From: Phycisphaera sp.
Lineage (GTDB): Bacteria > Planctomycetota > Phycisphaerae > Phycisphaerales > SM1A02
DNA: 64,000 bases
Assembly: GCA_016124975.1 (NCBI GenBank)
Contig: WGMP01000013.1
Span: forward strand, 44,926-108,925
Reading direction: 5' to 3'
Shown: positions 29,864 to 37,661 of the stretch, piece after piece
Position numbering within the stretch: position 1 is the first letter of the stretch
Layout: every line of letters starts with the position of its first letter
Translations under genes and position numbers: made by a program
Notes under the pieces: generated by a model
What the model was told of the DNA's origin: nothing
What the model saw: only the letters and a program-made list of their open reading frames with translations
The model's database searches: none

Positions 29864-31663
29864 TCAGGGAAGTTCGGCGGCGGGCGCCACGGGCATCGCA
29901 AGCCAGATCGCGACGACCGCGGTCGCGCCCACGAGAAGCCCGAGCGGCAGACCCACGCGCAGATAGTCCGTGAAGCGGTAGCCGCCCGGGCCCTGCACCA
30001 TCAGGTTCGTCTGGTAGCCGATCGGGGTCGCGAAGCTCGCGCTCGCGGCGACCATGGTGACAAGCGCTGCGGCCCGCGGATCGAGGCCTGCGCTTGCGGC
30101 GGCGCCCATCGCGATCGGGAACATCAGCGCGGCGGCGGTCACGTTCGAGAGAAGCTCGGTGAGGAGGAAGGTCGCAAGCCACAGGATCGCGAGCGTCAGT
30201 AGCGCGTGCCCGCCCGAGAGCGCGAGGAGTCCGTCCGCGATCGCAGCCGCGACGCCTGTCTTCGCAAGCGCGGCTCCGAGCGCGATCGAGCCTGCGATCA
30301 CGAAGAGGAGCCGCACATTGAGGGCCTTGCGCGCCTGCGGCCCCGTGCAGCAGCGCGTGGCGATCATCAGGCATGCGCCCGCGAGCGCGCCGTGGAACAT
30401 CGTGTAGCCGAAGGGCTCGAGCGCGGCGACGAGGACCACGCCCGCGAGGATGAGCGCCGCGATCGGCGCGCGCTCGTGGCGGATGGGCGCAGAGTCCTCG
30501 ATGCGGCGCACGAGCAGGAAGTCGCGCGACTCGCCGAACGCCTTCAGGAACGACTCCTGCGTCTCGAGAAGGAGCACATCGCCTGCGCGCAGCGTGATCG
30601 CGCCGATCTTCGTGTTCGACAGGCGCTCGCCGTTGCGCGACACGGCGATGACGACTGCGTCGTAGGTGTTGCGGAAACGCGCCTCGCGGATGGTGCGGCC
30701 GAGCAGGGGGCTCGAGTCGGACACGACCGCCTCGACGAGGAAGCGCCGGAAGCGCTCGTGCGCGAGTTTCGAGCGCTGGTCGGTGGCGTCGCCAAGCCCG
30801 CGCATCCGCTGGAGCGACACGACCGCGCGCACATCGCCGATGAAGACGAGGACATCGCCCTCCGCGAGGCGCGTCGACGGCTCGACGGGCGCGATGAGCT
30901 CGTCGCCGCGGCGGATCTCCGTGAGGTAGAGCCCATCAAGCCCGCGCAGGCTCGCCTCCTCGACCGTGCGGCCCGCGATCGGCGCACCCGTCACCTGCAT
31001 CTCGACCGAATAGCTGCGCGGGTCGGCCGACGCGAGCGGCTCGCGGCCCGAGTCGGGAAGCAGCCACCGCCCGGCGATGACGAGGTAGAGGATTCCCACG
31101 AACGCGACGGGAATCCCGACGGGCGCGAGGTCGAAGAGGCGGAACGATTCCCGCCCCGACGCGACCCACATCTCGTTGACGACGAGGTTCGTGCTCGTTC
31201 CGATCAGCGTGCAGACGCCGCCGAGCGAACCCGCGAATGCGAGCGGGATGAAGAGCTTCCCGGGCGCGATGCGCGAGCGCCGCGACAGGTCCTCGACCAC
31301 GGGGATCGACATCGCCACGAGCGGCGTGTTGTTGATGAAGGCGCTCAGCGCCGCGACAGGCGCCATGACGCGCAGTTGGGCGACCGCCACGCTGCGGCCG
31401 CGGCCGAAAAGCGCGGGGCCGATCCACTGGACGAGTCCCGTCTCGATCACCCCTTGTGACACGACGAGAAGCGCCGCGATCGTGATGATCGACGGGCTTG
31501 CGAGGCCAGCGAACGCCTCCTTCGGCTCGAGCACGCCCGCGAGGAGGAGCAGCACGATGCCGCCCGCCATGGCGAGGTCGCTCGCCACGCGCCCGCGCAC
31601 GAGGACTCCGAGCGTGACGAGCACGCAGAGGACGGCGAGGGTCGGCGGGAGGAACTCGTTCAT
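29864..31663 (-). CDS. SLC13/DASS family permease with central TrkA-C (RCK_C)-like domains
   Basis: Multiple TM helices; AFINNTPLVAMSIPVV, GGVCTLIGTSTNLVV; two RCK_C-like segments between TM blocks. Confidence 0.85.
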   Translation of the reverse strand: MNEFLPPTLAVLCVLVTLGVLVRGRVASDLAMAGGIVLLLLAGVLEPKEAFAGLASPSIITIAALLVVSQGVIETGLVQWIGPALFGRGRSVAVAQLRVMAPVAALSAFINNTPLVAMSIPVVEDLSRRSRIAPGKLFIPLAFAGSLGGVCTLIGTSTNLVVNEMWVASGRESFRLFDLAPVGIPVAFVGILYLVIAGRWLLPDSGREPLASADPRSYSVEMQVTGAPIAGRTVEEASLRGLDGLYLTEIRRGDELIAPVEPSTRLAEGDVLVFIGDVRAVVSLQRMRGLGDATDQRSKLAHERFRRFLVEAVVSDSSPLLGRTIREARFRNTYDAVVIAVSRNGERLSNTKIGAITLRAGDVLLLETQESFLKAFGESRDFLLVRRIEDSAPIRHERAPIAALILAGVVLVAALEPFGYTMFHGALAGACLMIATRCCTGPQARKALNVRLLFVIAGSIALGAALAKTGVAAAIADGLLALSGGHALLTLAILWLATFLLTELLSNVTAAALMFPIAMGAAASAGLDPRAAALVTMVAASASFATPIGYQTNLMVQGPGGYRFTDYLRVGLPLGLLVGATAVVAIWLAMPVAPAAELP

Positions 31664-31705
31664 CGTGTCAGCGGGCGCACAGGCGCGGCACCGCCGCGCG
31701 GGCTG

Positions 31706-33235
31706 TCAGCGGGGGGCGGGCGGCGCCAGCTCGCGCACGATGCGGCGAACCATCGCCTCCTGCATGCTGCGTGCACGGGCGATCTGGTCGCCTTGCGCGA
31801 GGTTGTTGCCGAGGATGCTGAAGGCGATCGCGCGGCCGTCGGGGGCGATGGCGAGGCCGCTCAGCGTGCTCACTCCGCGGATGTAGCCCGTCTTGCAGCG
31901 CACCTCGACGGGTCCGTCCGCGAGGTCGGGGAAGCGGCGCCGCACGGTGCCTGTCTTGCCCGCGATGGCGAGGCTTCCGAAGTAGACGGGCGCGAGCTTC
32001 GGGTCGCGCGCGAAGGTCGCGTGCCACTCGGTGAGCCCCGACGCCGTGAGCCTGTTTTCCTGCGAGAGGCCGCTGCCGTCGTCGAGCGTCCATTCGGAGA
32101 GGATCTCGGGGCCGAGCACCTCGGCGATCGCGGCGCGCAGCGCGGCGCGGCCGTTCGTCCAGCTTCCCGACGCGAACGATGCATCGGGGCGCGTGTCCGC
32201 GGCTGCGGCGGAGACATTGGCGATCGCGGCGCCCATCCGCTTGAGGAGCGCCTCGGCGTAGAGGTTCTCGCTGTCTGTGTTCGCGCGCTCGAGCACCGTC
32301 GCGATCGGCGTGGCGTGGACGGGGGGGACGATCACGCCCGCAGCGCGGGGGTCGTCCGCCCGCGCAACGCGCGCAGACATCACGGCGACGCCATGCTGCG
32401 CGAGGCGCCGCTGCAGGAGTTCCGCCGTCAGGACGGGCGTGTTGTGCACGGTCAGGCCGAGCGGCGCGGTGGGGCGCTTGTCGACGTTGCCGCGGAGCGT
32501 CAGCGTGTTCGAGTCGAACGGGCGCGACGCCGAGAAGCTGAACTTCGCCTTCGCGTTCGAGGTCGCGTTGTTGCGCGCGATGGGCAGCTCGAAGGCGGGG
32601 GTGAAGCTGACCGACGGTTTGCCTCCCGATGCGGGATTCGGCGTGATGCCGACCACATTGCGGGCGAGGTTGAGGCCCCACACCTCGGCGCAGTAGGCGT
32701 TCGGATACTGCTCCTTCGGCCACGAGGGGTGGTAGCCCTCCGAGTCGAAGATGCGTGCGTCGACGACGAGTTCGTCGACGCGCGTCACGCCCTGGGCGCG
32801 CAGCGCCTCTGCCCAGAGCTTGGAGAGCTCCTCGATCCCGTGCGGGTCGCGCGCGCGGAGCTCGGGGTCGTCAAGCGCGGGGTCGCCGCTGCCGACGAGC
32901 GTGAGGCGCACGGTTCCGTTCGCGCGGTCGAGCCAGAGCGTCGTCTCGAAGCGGAAGTCGCTCCCGAGCGCGACAAGCGCGGCGCCCGTGGTCACGACCT
33001 TCATGTTCGAGGCGGGCGCCATGGGCGCGAGCGCGTTCAGGCCCGCGAGGTCCTGGTTGAGGCGCACATCGTGGACCGAGTAGGCGATGCGCTGCGTCGC
33101 GATGCCCGACTTGCGCGCGATCTCGGCGAGGTCCGCAGCGAGGTCGGCGCAAGCAACCGAAGCGCCGCCTGCGATGGCGACGACAAGGACGATGCAGGCA
33201 AGGACGGAACGGGACAGTCGGTCGTGGAAACGCAT
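31706..33235 (-). CDS. dacB: D-alanyl-D-alanine carboxypeptidase/endopeptidase (PBP4, DacB family)
   Basis: MAPASNMKVVTTGAAL (SxxK), DDGSGLSQENRLTA (SxN-like region), AGKTGTVRRRF (KTG), signal peptide. Confidence 0.88.
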   Translation of the reverse strand: MRFHDRLSRSVLACIVLVVAIAGGASVACADLAADLAEIARKSGIATQRIAYSVHDVRLNQDLAGLNALAPMAPASNMKVVTTGAALVALGSDFRFETTLWLDRANGTVRLTLVGSGDPALDDPELRARDPHGIEELSKLWAEALRAQGVTRVDELVVDARIFDSEGYHPSWPKEQYPNAYCAEVWGLNLARNVVGITPNPASGGKPSVSFTPAFELPIARNNATSNAKAKFSFSASRPFDSNTLTLRGNVDKRPTAPLGLTVHNTPVLTAELLQRRLAQHGVAVMSARVARADDPRAAGVIVPPVHATPIATVLERANTDSENLYAEALLKRMGAAIANVSAAAADTRPDASFASGSWTNGRAALRAAIAEVLGPEILSEWTLDDGSGLSQENRLTASGLTEWHATFARDPKLAPVYFGSLAIAGKTGTVRRRFPDLADGPVEVRCKTGYIRGVSTLSGLAIAPDGRAIAFSILGNNLAQGDQIARARSMQEAMVRRIVRELAPPAPR

Positions 33236-33350
33236 GGCCTTCCTCCGCAACATGGGAGGTAGTATCGGCCGACGCGCATGAATTGCGCGAGTCAATCGGC
33301 ATCGGAAGCGGCGATGCCACGATCCGCCCGCCACGGCGGCGACCCGCGCC

Positions 33351-33379
33351 AAGAAAAACCGCCCCGCAAGCGGGGCGGT
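33351..33379 (-). terminator. Intrinsic terminator (distal copy) downstream of tsf
   Basis: Minus strand ACCGCCCCGC-TT-GCGGGGCGGTTTTTCTT. Confidence 0.93.
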
Positions 33380-33427
33380 CAAAATCAACATTCACGCCAG
33401 AGGGAGCCGCCGCAGCGGTGCCACGCC

Positions 33428-33457
33428 AAGAAAAACCGCCCCGCAGAGCGGGGCGGT
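33428..33457 (-). terminator. Intrinsic terminator (proximal copy) downstream of tsf
   Basis: Minus strand ACCGCCCCGC-TCT-GCGGGGCGGTTTTTCTT. Confidence 0.94.
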
Positions 33458-33510
33458 GGAAGGCATGATTCACGCCAGAGGAAGCCGCCGCAGCGGCGAC
33501 CGCTCAAACC

Positions 33511-34320
33511 TCACTCTTGCCCAAGCCGCACACGCACGAACTTCACGAGCTTGACGCCCTTCGGCACGACCTGGCCGACCTGCATCTTGTCGTCGCGGAC
33601 ATAGGGCTGGCCGAGGAGGGTGACTTCCTCGAAGAACTTGCGGAGCTTGCCTTCCGCCATCTTCTCTGCGATCTGGGCGGGCTTGCCCGAGGCCTGCGCC
33701 TCGGCGACGGCTTCCGCGCGCTTCGCGGCCACGACGGCGGGGTCGAGGCGGTCGGCGTCGATCGCCGACGGCGTCGGAACAGCAGCCGCGATGTGCTGGC
33801 AGATGCCCGTGCCCACATCGGCGGGGATCTCGCCGCCCTCATACTGGAGGACGACGCCGAGCTTCGAGTCGTGGTGGACATAGCTCGCGAACGAGCCGCC
33901 CTCGAGGACCTCGCCGCGGGCGAACGAGATGTTCTCGCCCGTCTTGAGGCGCACGACATCGACGCGGTCGGTGATGGCCTGGTTGGCCGTGATCGGGCCG
34001 GCGGGGTGGCCGAGGGCGAGCTTGGCGACATCAGCCGCCATGGCGCGGAACTCCTCGTTGCGGGCGGTGAAGTCGGTCTCCGAGCGGATCTCGACGATCG
34101 CGGCCTTGCCGTTCGCCATCGCGACGGCCACGCAGCCTTCGCCCGCGGCGCGGTCGGTGCGGGCGTCCATCTTGCCCTTCATCTTCTCGCGGATGAGCTT
34201 CTCGGCGGCCTCCATGTCGCCGTTCGTCTCGACGAGGGCGTTCTTGCAGTCGCCCATGCCGAGACCCGTGCGGTCGCGGAGCTTCATGACATCCTTGGGG
34301 CTGATATTGACAGTGCTCAT
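33511..34320 (-). CDS. tsf: Translation elongation factor Ts
   Basis: VMKLRDRTGLGMGDCKNALVETNGDMEAAEKLIREK; ETDFTARNEEF. Confidence 0.96.
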   Translation of the reverse strand: MSTVNISPKDVMKLRDRTGLGMGDCKNALVETNGDMEAAEKLIREKMKGKMDARTDRAAGEGCVAVAMANGKAAIVEIRSETDFTARNEEFRAMAADVAKLALGHPAGPITANQAITDRVDVVRLKTGENISFARGEVLEGGSFASYVHHDSKLGVVLQYEGGEIPADVGTGICQHIAAAVPTPSAIDADRLDPAVVAAKRAEAVAEAQASGKPAQIAEKMAEGKLRKFFEEVTLLGQPYVRDDKMQVGQVVPKGVKLVKFVRVRLGQE

Positions 34321-34413
34321 AGGTTCCTCTTTCTGACGGAGCCGCCGCGCAGGGCGCTGGCGCCGCGTCGAACTGTGCGTGGAATGCTTGCCCGATCGCT
34401 CGGGCACTCGAGA

Positions 34414-35292
34414 TCAGGCGCCTTCGGTGGGTTCCGTCGTCGCGACGGCGTCGCCATCGGCGCGGAAGCGGCTGCGCGAGGAGCGGCGGCGCGGAGCGCC
34501 GGCGGCGTCGCGGCCTTCGCCACGACCTTCGCCACGACCCTCTCCACGACCCTCTCCACGCGCGGCGCCGTCGCCGCCCTCGGCGCCGGGAGCCTCGCCC
34601 GCGGAGGTCGCGCGGCCTTCCTTGCCCTTCTTCACCGCGTCGCAGAGCTCGCGGATCACGACATCGATGGTGCGCATCGAGTCGTCGTTGCCGGGGATCG
34701 GGATGTTGACGAGATCAGGGTCGCCGTCGGTGTCGACGAGGCAGACCGTGGGGATTCCGAGCGAACGCGCCTCGAGGAGCGCGTTCTTCTCGCGGTTGGT
34801 GTCGACCACGACGAGCGCGCCGGGAAGCCGCGTCATCGCGCGCACGCCGCCGAGGTTGCGCTGGATCTTCTTGCGCTCGCGCATCAGCTGCGATTCCATC
34901 TTCTTCGAGTAGTTCTTCATCTCGCCGCTCTCGACGAGGCGGTCGAGCTCGTCGAGCCGCTTGAGCCGCTCGCGGATGGTGCGGAAGTTCGTCAGGGTGC
35001 CGCCGAGCCAACGCTCGGTCACGAACGGCATCTGCACATCGGCCGCGTACTGCTCGATGGGGCCGCGGGCCTGGCGCTTCGTGCCGACGAAGCAGACATC
35101 CTTGCCCTGGCCGACGGTCTTCTCGATGAAGCGCTTCGCGAGGAGGAGGCCCTTGATCGACTCGCGAACATCCACGATGTGGATCTGGTTGCGGACGCCG
35201 TGGATGTACGGCGCCATCTTCGGGTTCCAGTTGCTGCGACGCTGACCGAAGTGGATGCCTGCCTCGATGAGTTCCTGAACAAGAGATGCCAT
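34414..35292 (-). CDS. rpsB: 30S ribosomal protein S2 with Gly-Arg-Glu-rich C-terminal extension
   Basis: ELIEAGIHFGQRRSNWNPKMAPYIHGVRNQIHIVD, TNREKNALLEARSLGIPTVCLVDTDGDPDLVNIPIPGNDDS. Confidence 0.97.
   Translation of the reverse strand: MASLVQELIEAGIHFGQRRSNWNPKMAPYIHGVRNQIHIVDVRESIKGLLLAKRFIEKTVGQGKDVCFVGTKRQARGPIEQYAADVQMPFVTERWLGGTLTNFRTIRERLKRLDELDRLVESGEMKNYSKKMESQLMRERKKIQRNLGGVRAMTRLPGALVVVDTNREKNALLEARSLGIPTVCLVDTDGDPDLVNIPIPGNDDSMRTIDVVIRELCDAVKKGKEGRATSAGEAPGAEGGDGAARGEGRGEGRGEGRGEGRDAAGAPRRRSSRSRFRADGDAVATTEPTEGA
34514..34561. repeat. Four 12-bp units encoding (GEGR)n in the S2 C-terminus
   Basis: CCTTCGCCACGA / CCCTCTCCACGA units read directly. Confidence 0.92.
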
Positions 35293-35578
35293 GATTGGTC
35301 TCCAGCGACACCGACGCGACGGGTGTGGCGGCCCGCCCGTCCAAAGGGCGCTTGTGGGGTGCGGCGGGATCGTCCCGCCGCGTTCTCGTGACTGCCCCGC
35401 GCTGCCACGCGCACGGGCTGTGCCTCGGGCGAACGCTCGCCGCGAAGAATCGACAAGGATAGCGAAATCGGGCGGTGATTTGGAGGCCTGAAATCGCAGG
35501 GTCCGCGGAAGGCCGAATCTTCACGCGAGGCGCAATTCCTCCCCCACGCGAGGGCATGCGTCCGATAGAAACCACCCC

Positions 35579-36976
35579 ATGCTCGCCAAAGTCTTCAAGG
35601 CCTACGACATCCGCGCCATCTACCCGAAGCCGCTCGACGAGGGCATCGCCTGGCAGGTCGGTTTCGCCACCGCCCAGTACCTGCTCGCAGAGGCCGCGGC
35701 GGCGGGGCTCCTCGACCCGATGTCGCGCACGGTCTGCGTCGGGCGCGACATGCGCAAGAGCTCTCCGAGCCTCGCGAAGGAGCTGAAGCAGGGGATGCGC
35801 GACGCGGGCGCCGATGTCGTCGACCTCGGGCTCGTCGACACGCCGTTCGTGTCGTTCGCGATCAACCACCTTGGGTGCGCGGGCGGCGTGCAGGTGACCG
35901 CCTCGCACAATCCCGCGAACTACAACGGCTTCAAGATCTCGAAGGCGCGCGCGAAGCCCGTCGGGCAGGCGACGGGGCTCGCCGAGATTCAGCGCCTCGC
36001 CGCGCTCACCGAGCGCGAGAAGGCGAAGCCGCTCGGTGGCCGCGAGGAGACGCGCGACCTCTGGGCCGACTACCGCGCGCATCTCCTCTCGTTCGTCGAC
36101 GCGCGCGTCCTCTCGGGCGAGCGCACACTGAAGATCGCCGTCGACGCCTCGAACGGCATGGCGGGCACGATGATGCCGAAGGTCTTCGACGGCATCAAGG
36201 GACTCGAGGTCGAGAAGATCCACTTCGACAACTCGAAGGGCGAGTTCGTCCACGAGCCGAACCCGCTGGTCGAGTCGAATCTGCGCGACCTGCAGGGCGT
36301 GATGGCGAAGGGCGGATTCGACGCGGGGTTCTGCTTCGACGGCGACGCCGACCGCTGCATCGTGCTCGACGAGAAGGGGCGGCCGATCGGATGCGACCTG
36401 CTCCTCGCGTGGCTCGTCTCGGACGCGCTCGCCCAGGCTCCGGGCAGTGCGGTCGTCTACGACCTCCGCAGCTCGCGCAGCGTGCCCGAGATCATCCGCG
36501 AGCACGGCGGCGTGCCCGTCGAAAGCAAGGTCGGGCATGTCTTCATGAAGGCGAGGCTCGCGGAGTCGCGCGGTGTGATCGGCGGCGAGCTGTCGGGCCA
36601 CTTCTACTTCGCCGACATGTGGAACACCGACTCGGGCGCCCGCGCGTTCGCGGCCGTGGTGACGGCGCTCGCGGGCGCGCGGCAGCCGCTCTCGAAGCTG
36701 ATCGCGCCGTGCAGGCGCTATGTCCAGTCGGGCGAGATCAACTTCGAGAACGAGGACAAGCTCGGCGCGCTCGCGCGGCTGAAGGCCGCGTATCCGCGCG
36801 CGAAGACGCACGAGCTCGACGGCCTCTCGATCGACGCGGGCGACTGGTGGGCCAACATCCGAATGTCGAACACCGAGCCCTTGCTGCGCCTCAACCTCGA
36901 GGCGCGCGACGAGGCGACGGTGGCCGCGAAGGTCGCCGAGGTGTCCGAGTTCCTCGGCCACCGCGTGGAGCACTGA
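35579..36976 (+). CDS. Phosphomannomutase/phosphoglucomutase
   Basis: FKAYDIRAIYPKPLDE, VTASHNPANYNGFKI, FDGDADRC, NIRMSNTEPLLRLNLEA. Confidence 0.93.
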   Translation: MLAKVFKAYDIRAIYPKPLDEGIAWQVGFATAQYLLAEAAAAGLLDPMSRTVCVGRDMRKSSPSLAKELKQGMRDAGADVVDLGLVDTPFVSFAINHLGCAGGVQVTASHNPANYNGFKISKARAKPVGQATGLAEIQRLAALTEREKAKPLGGREETRDLWADYRAHLLSFVDARVLSGERTLKIAVDASNGMAGTMMPKVFDGIKGLEVEKIHFDNSKGEFVHEPNPLVESNLRDLQGVMAKGGFDAGFCFDGDADRCIVLDEKGRPIGCDLLLAWLVSDALAQAPGSAVVYDLRSSRSVPEIIREHGGVPVESKVGHVFMKARLAESRGVIGGELSGHFYFADMWNTDSGARAFAAVVTALAGARQPLSKLIAPCRRYVQSGEINFENEDKLGALARLKAAYPRAKTHELDGLSIDAGDWWANIRMSNTEPLLRLNLEARDEATVAAKVAEVSEFLGHRVEH

Positions 36977-36983
36977 TTTGAGC

Positions 36984-37008
36984 GCTCGCCGCTGCTGCGG
37001 CGAGCTTT
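36984..37008. terminator. Terminator-like hairpin between convergent genes
   Basis: GCTCGCCGC-TGCT-GCGGCGAGC followed by TTT. Confidence 0.65.
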
Positions 37009-37055
37009 GGCGCGGATGACGACGGCCGCCCCGGCCTGGCCGCGGGCCCGTGTCG

Positions 37056-37661
37056 TCATGCCCGCGCGATCAGATCGCGAGCCTTCGCCTCGCACGCGTG
37101 CAGCGCGGCCTCGGTGCGCGCAGAGATCGAAGCGCGTTCTCCTTCGTCGGAGATCGACGGCAGGTTGATGCGCACATTCTCCTGCGCCGCGCGCGCGGCG
37201 GCGGCCGCGAGGTCGACGGCGATGCGGAGGTCGCTCGCGAGGCTCGCGCTCGTCGTCCCGACGAGGAGTTCGAGCGCGTCGAGGGTCGACTTCGCGAGGA
37301 GCAGCGTCTCCTCGGGCGCGCGGATCGCGGCGCGCACGGCGTCTGCGAAGCCCGCGCGCAGCGGGTCTTCCTTCGGCAGCTTCCACAGCCGATTCAGGTG
37401 CTCGTAGGCCACCGCATCCTCGCGCGCGAAATCGATCGCGGCGCGGCGGCCCTTCTCGAAGCGCTCATGCGCCGCGCGGTGGACGGCGTCATGCGCCGCG
37501 AACTTCGCCTTTCCGATCGCGTAGCCGGCCACCATCGACCCGAGCGCATTGGCCTGCGCGAGCGTCATGCCCGCGACCGCGCCGCCGCCGGGCACTGGCT
37601 GCGCCGCGGCGAGCGCGTCGAGATAGCCGGCGACCGTCATCGCGCCGAGGTCGCCCGTCAC
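37056..37661 (-). CDS. Cyclodeaminase/cyclohydrolase (FTCD C-terminal-like) family protein
   Basis: PVPGGGAVAGMTLAQANALGSMVAGYAIGKAKF; GTG start 37661 overlaps the pheT stop (GTGA). Confidence 0.85.
   Translation of the reverse strand: MTGDLGAMTVAGYLDALAAAQPVPGGGAVAGMTLAQANALGSMVAGYAIGKAKFAAHDAVHRAAHERFEKGRRAAIDFAREDAVAYEHLNRLWKLPKEDPLRAGFADAVRAAIRAPEETLLLAKSTLDALELLVGTTSASLASDLRIAVDLAAAAARAAQENVRINLPSISDEGERASISARTEAALHACEAKARDLIARA

Larger units (their letters stand above)
33344..33500. repeat. Tandem duplication (~77 bp period) carrying two intrinsic terminators
   Basis: CGCCAAGAAAAACCGCCCCGC...GCGGGGCGGT...ATTCACGCCAGAGGRAGCCGCCGCAGCGG occurs twice. Confidence 0.92.

Noticed and set aside
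33344-33500. Possible CRISPR-like array
   Set aside because: Only two imperfect ~77-bp units, each containing an intrinsic terminator; no spacers.
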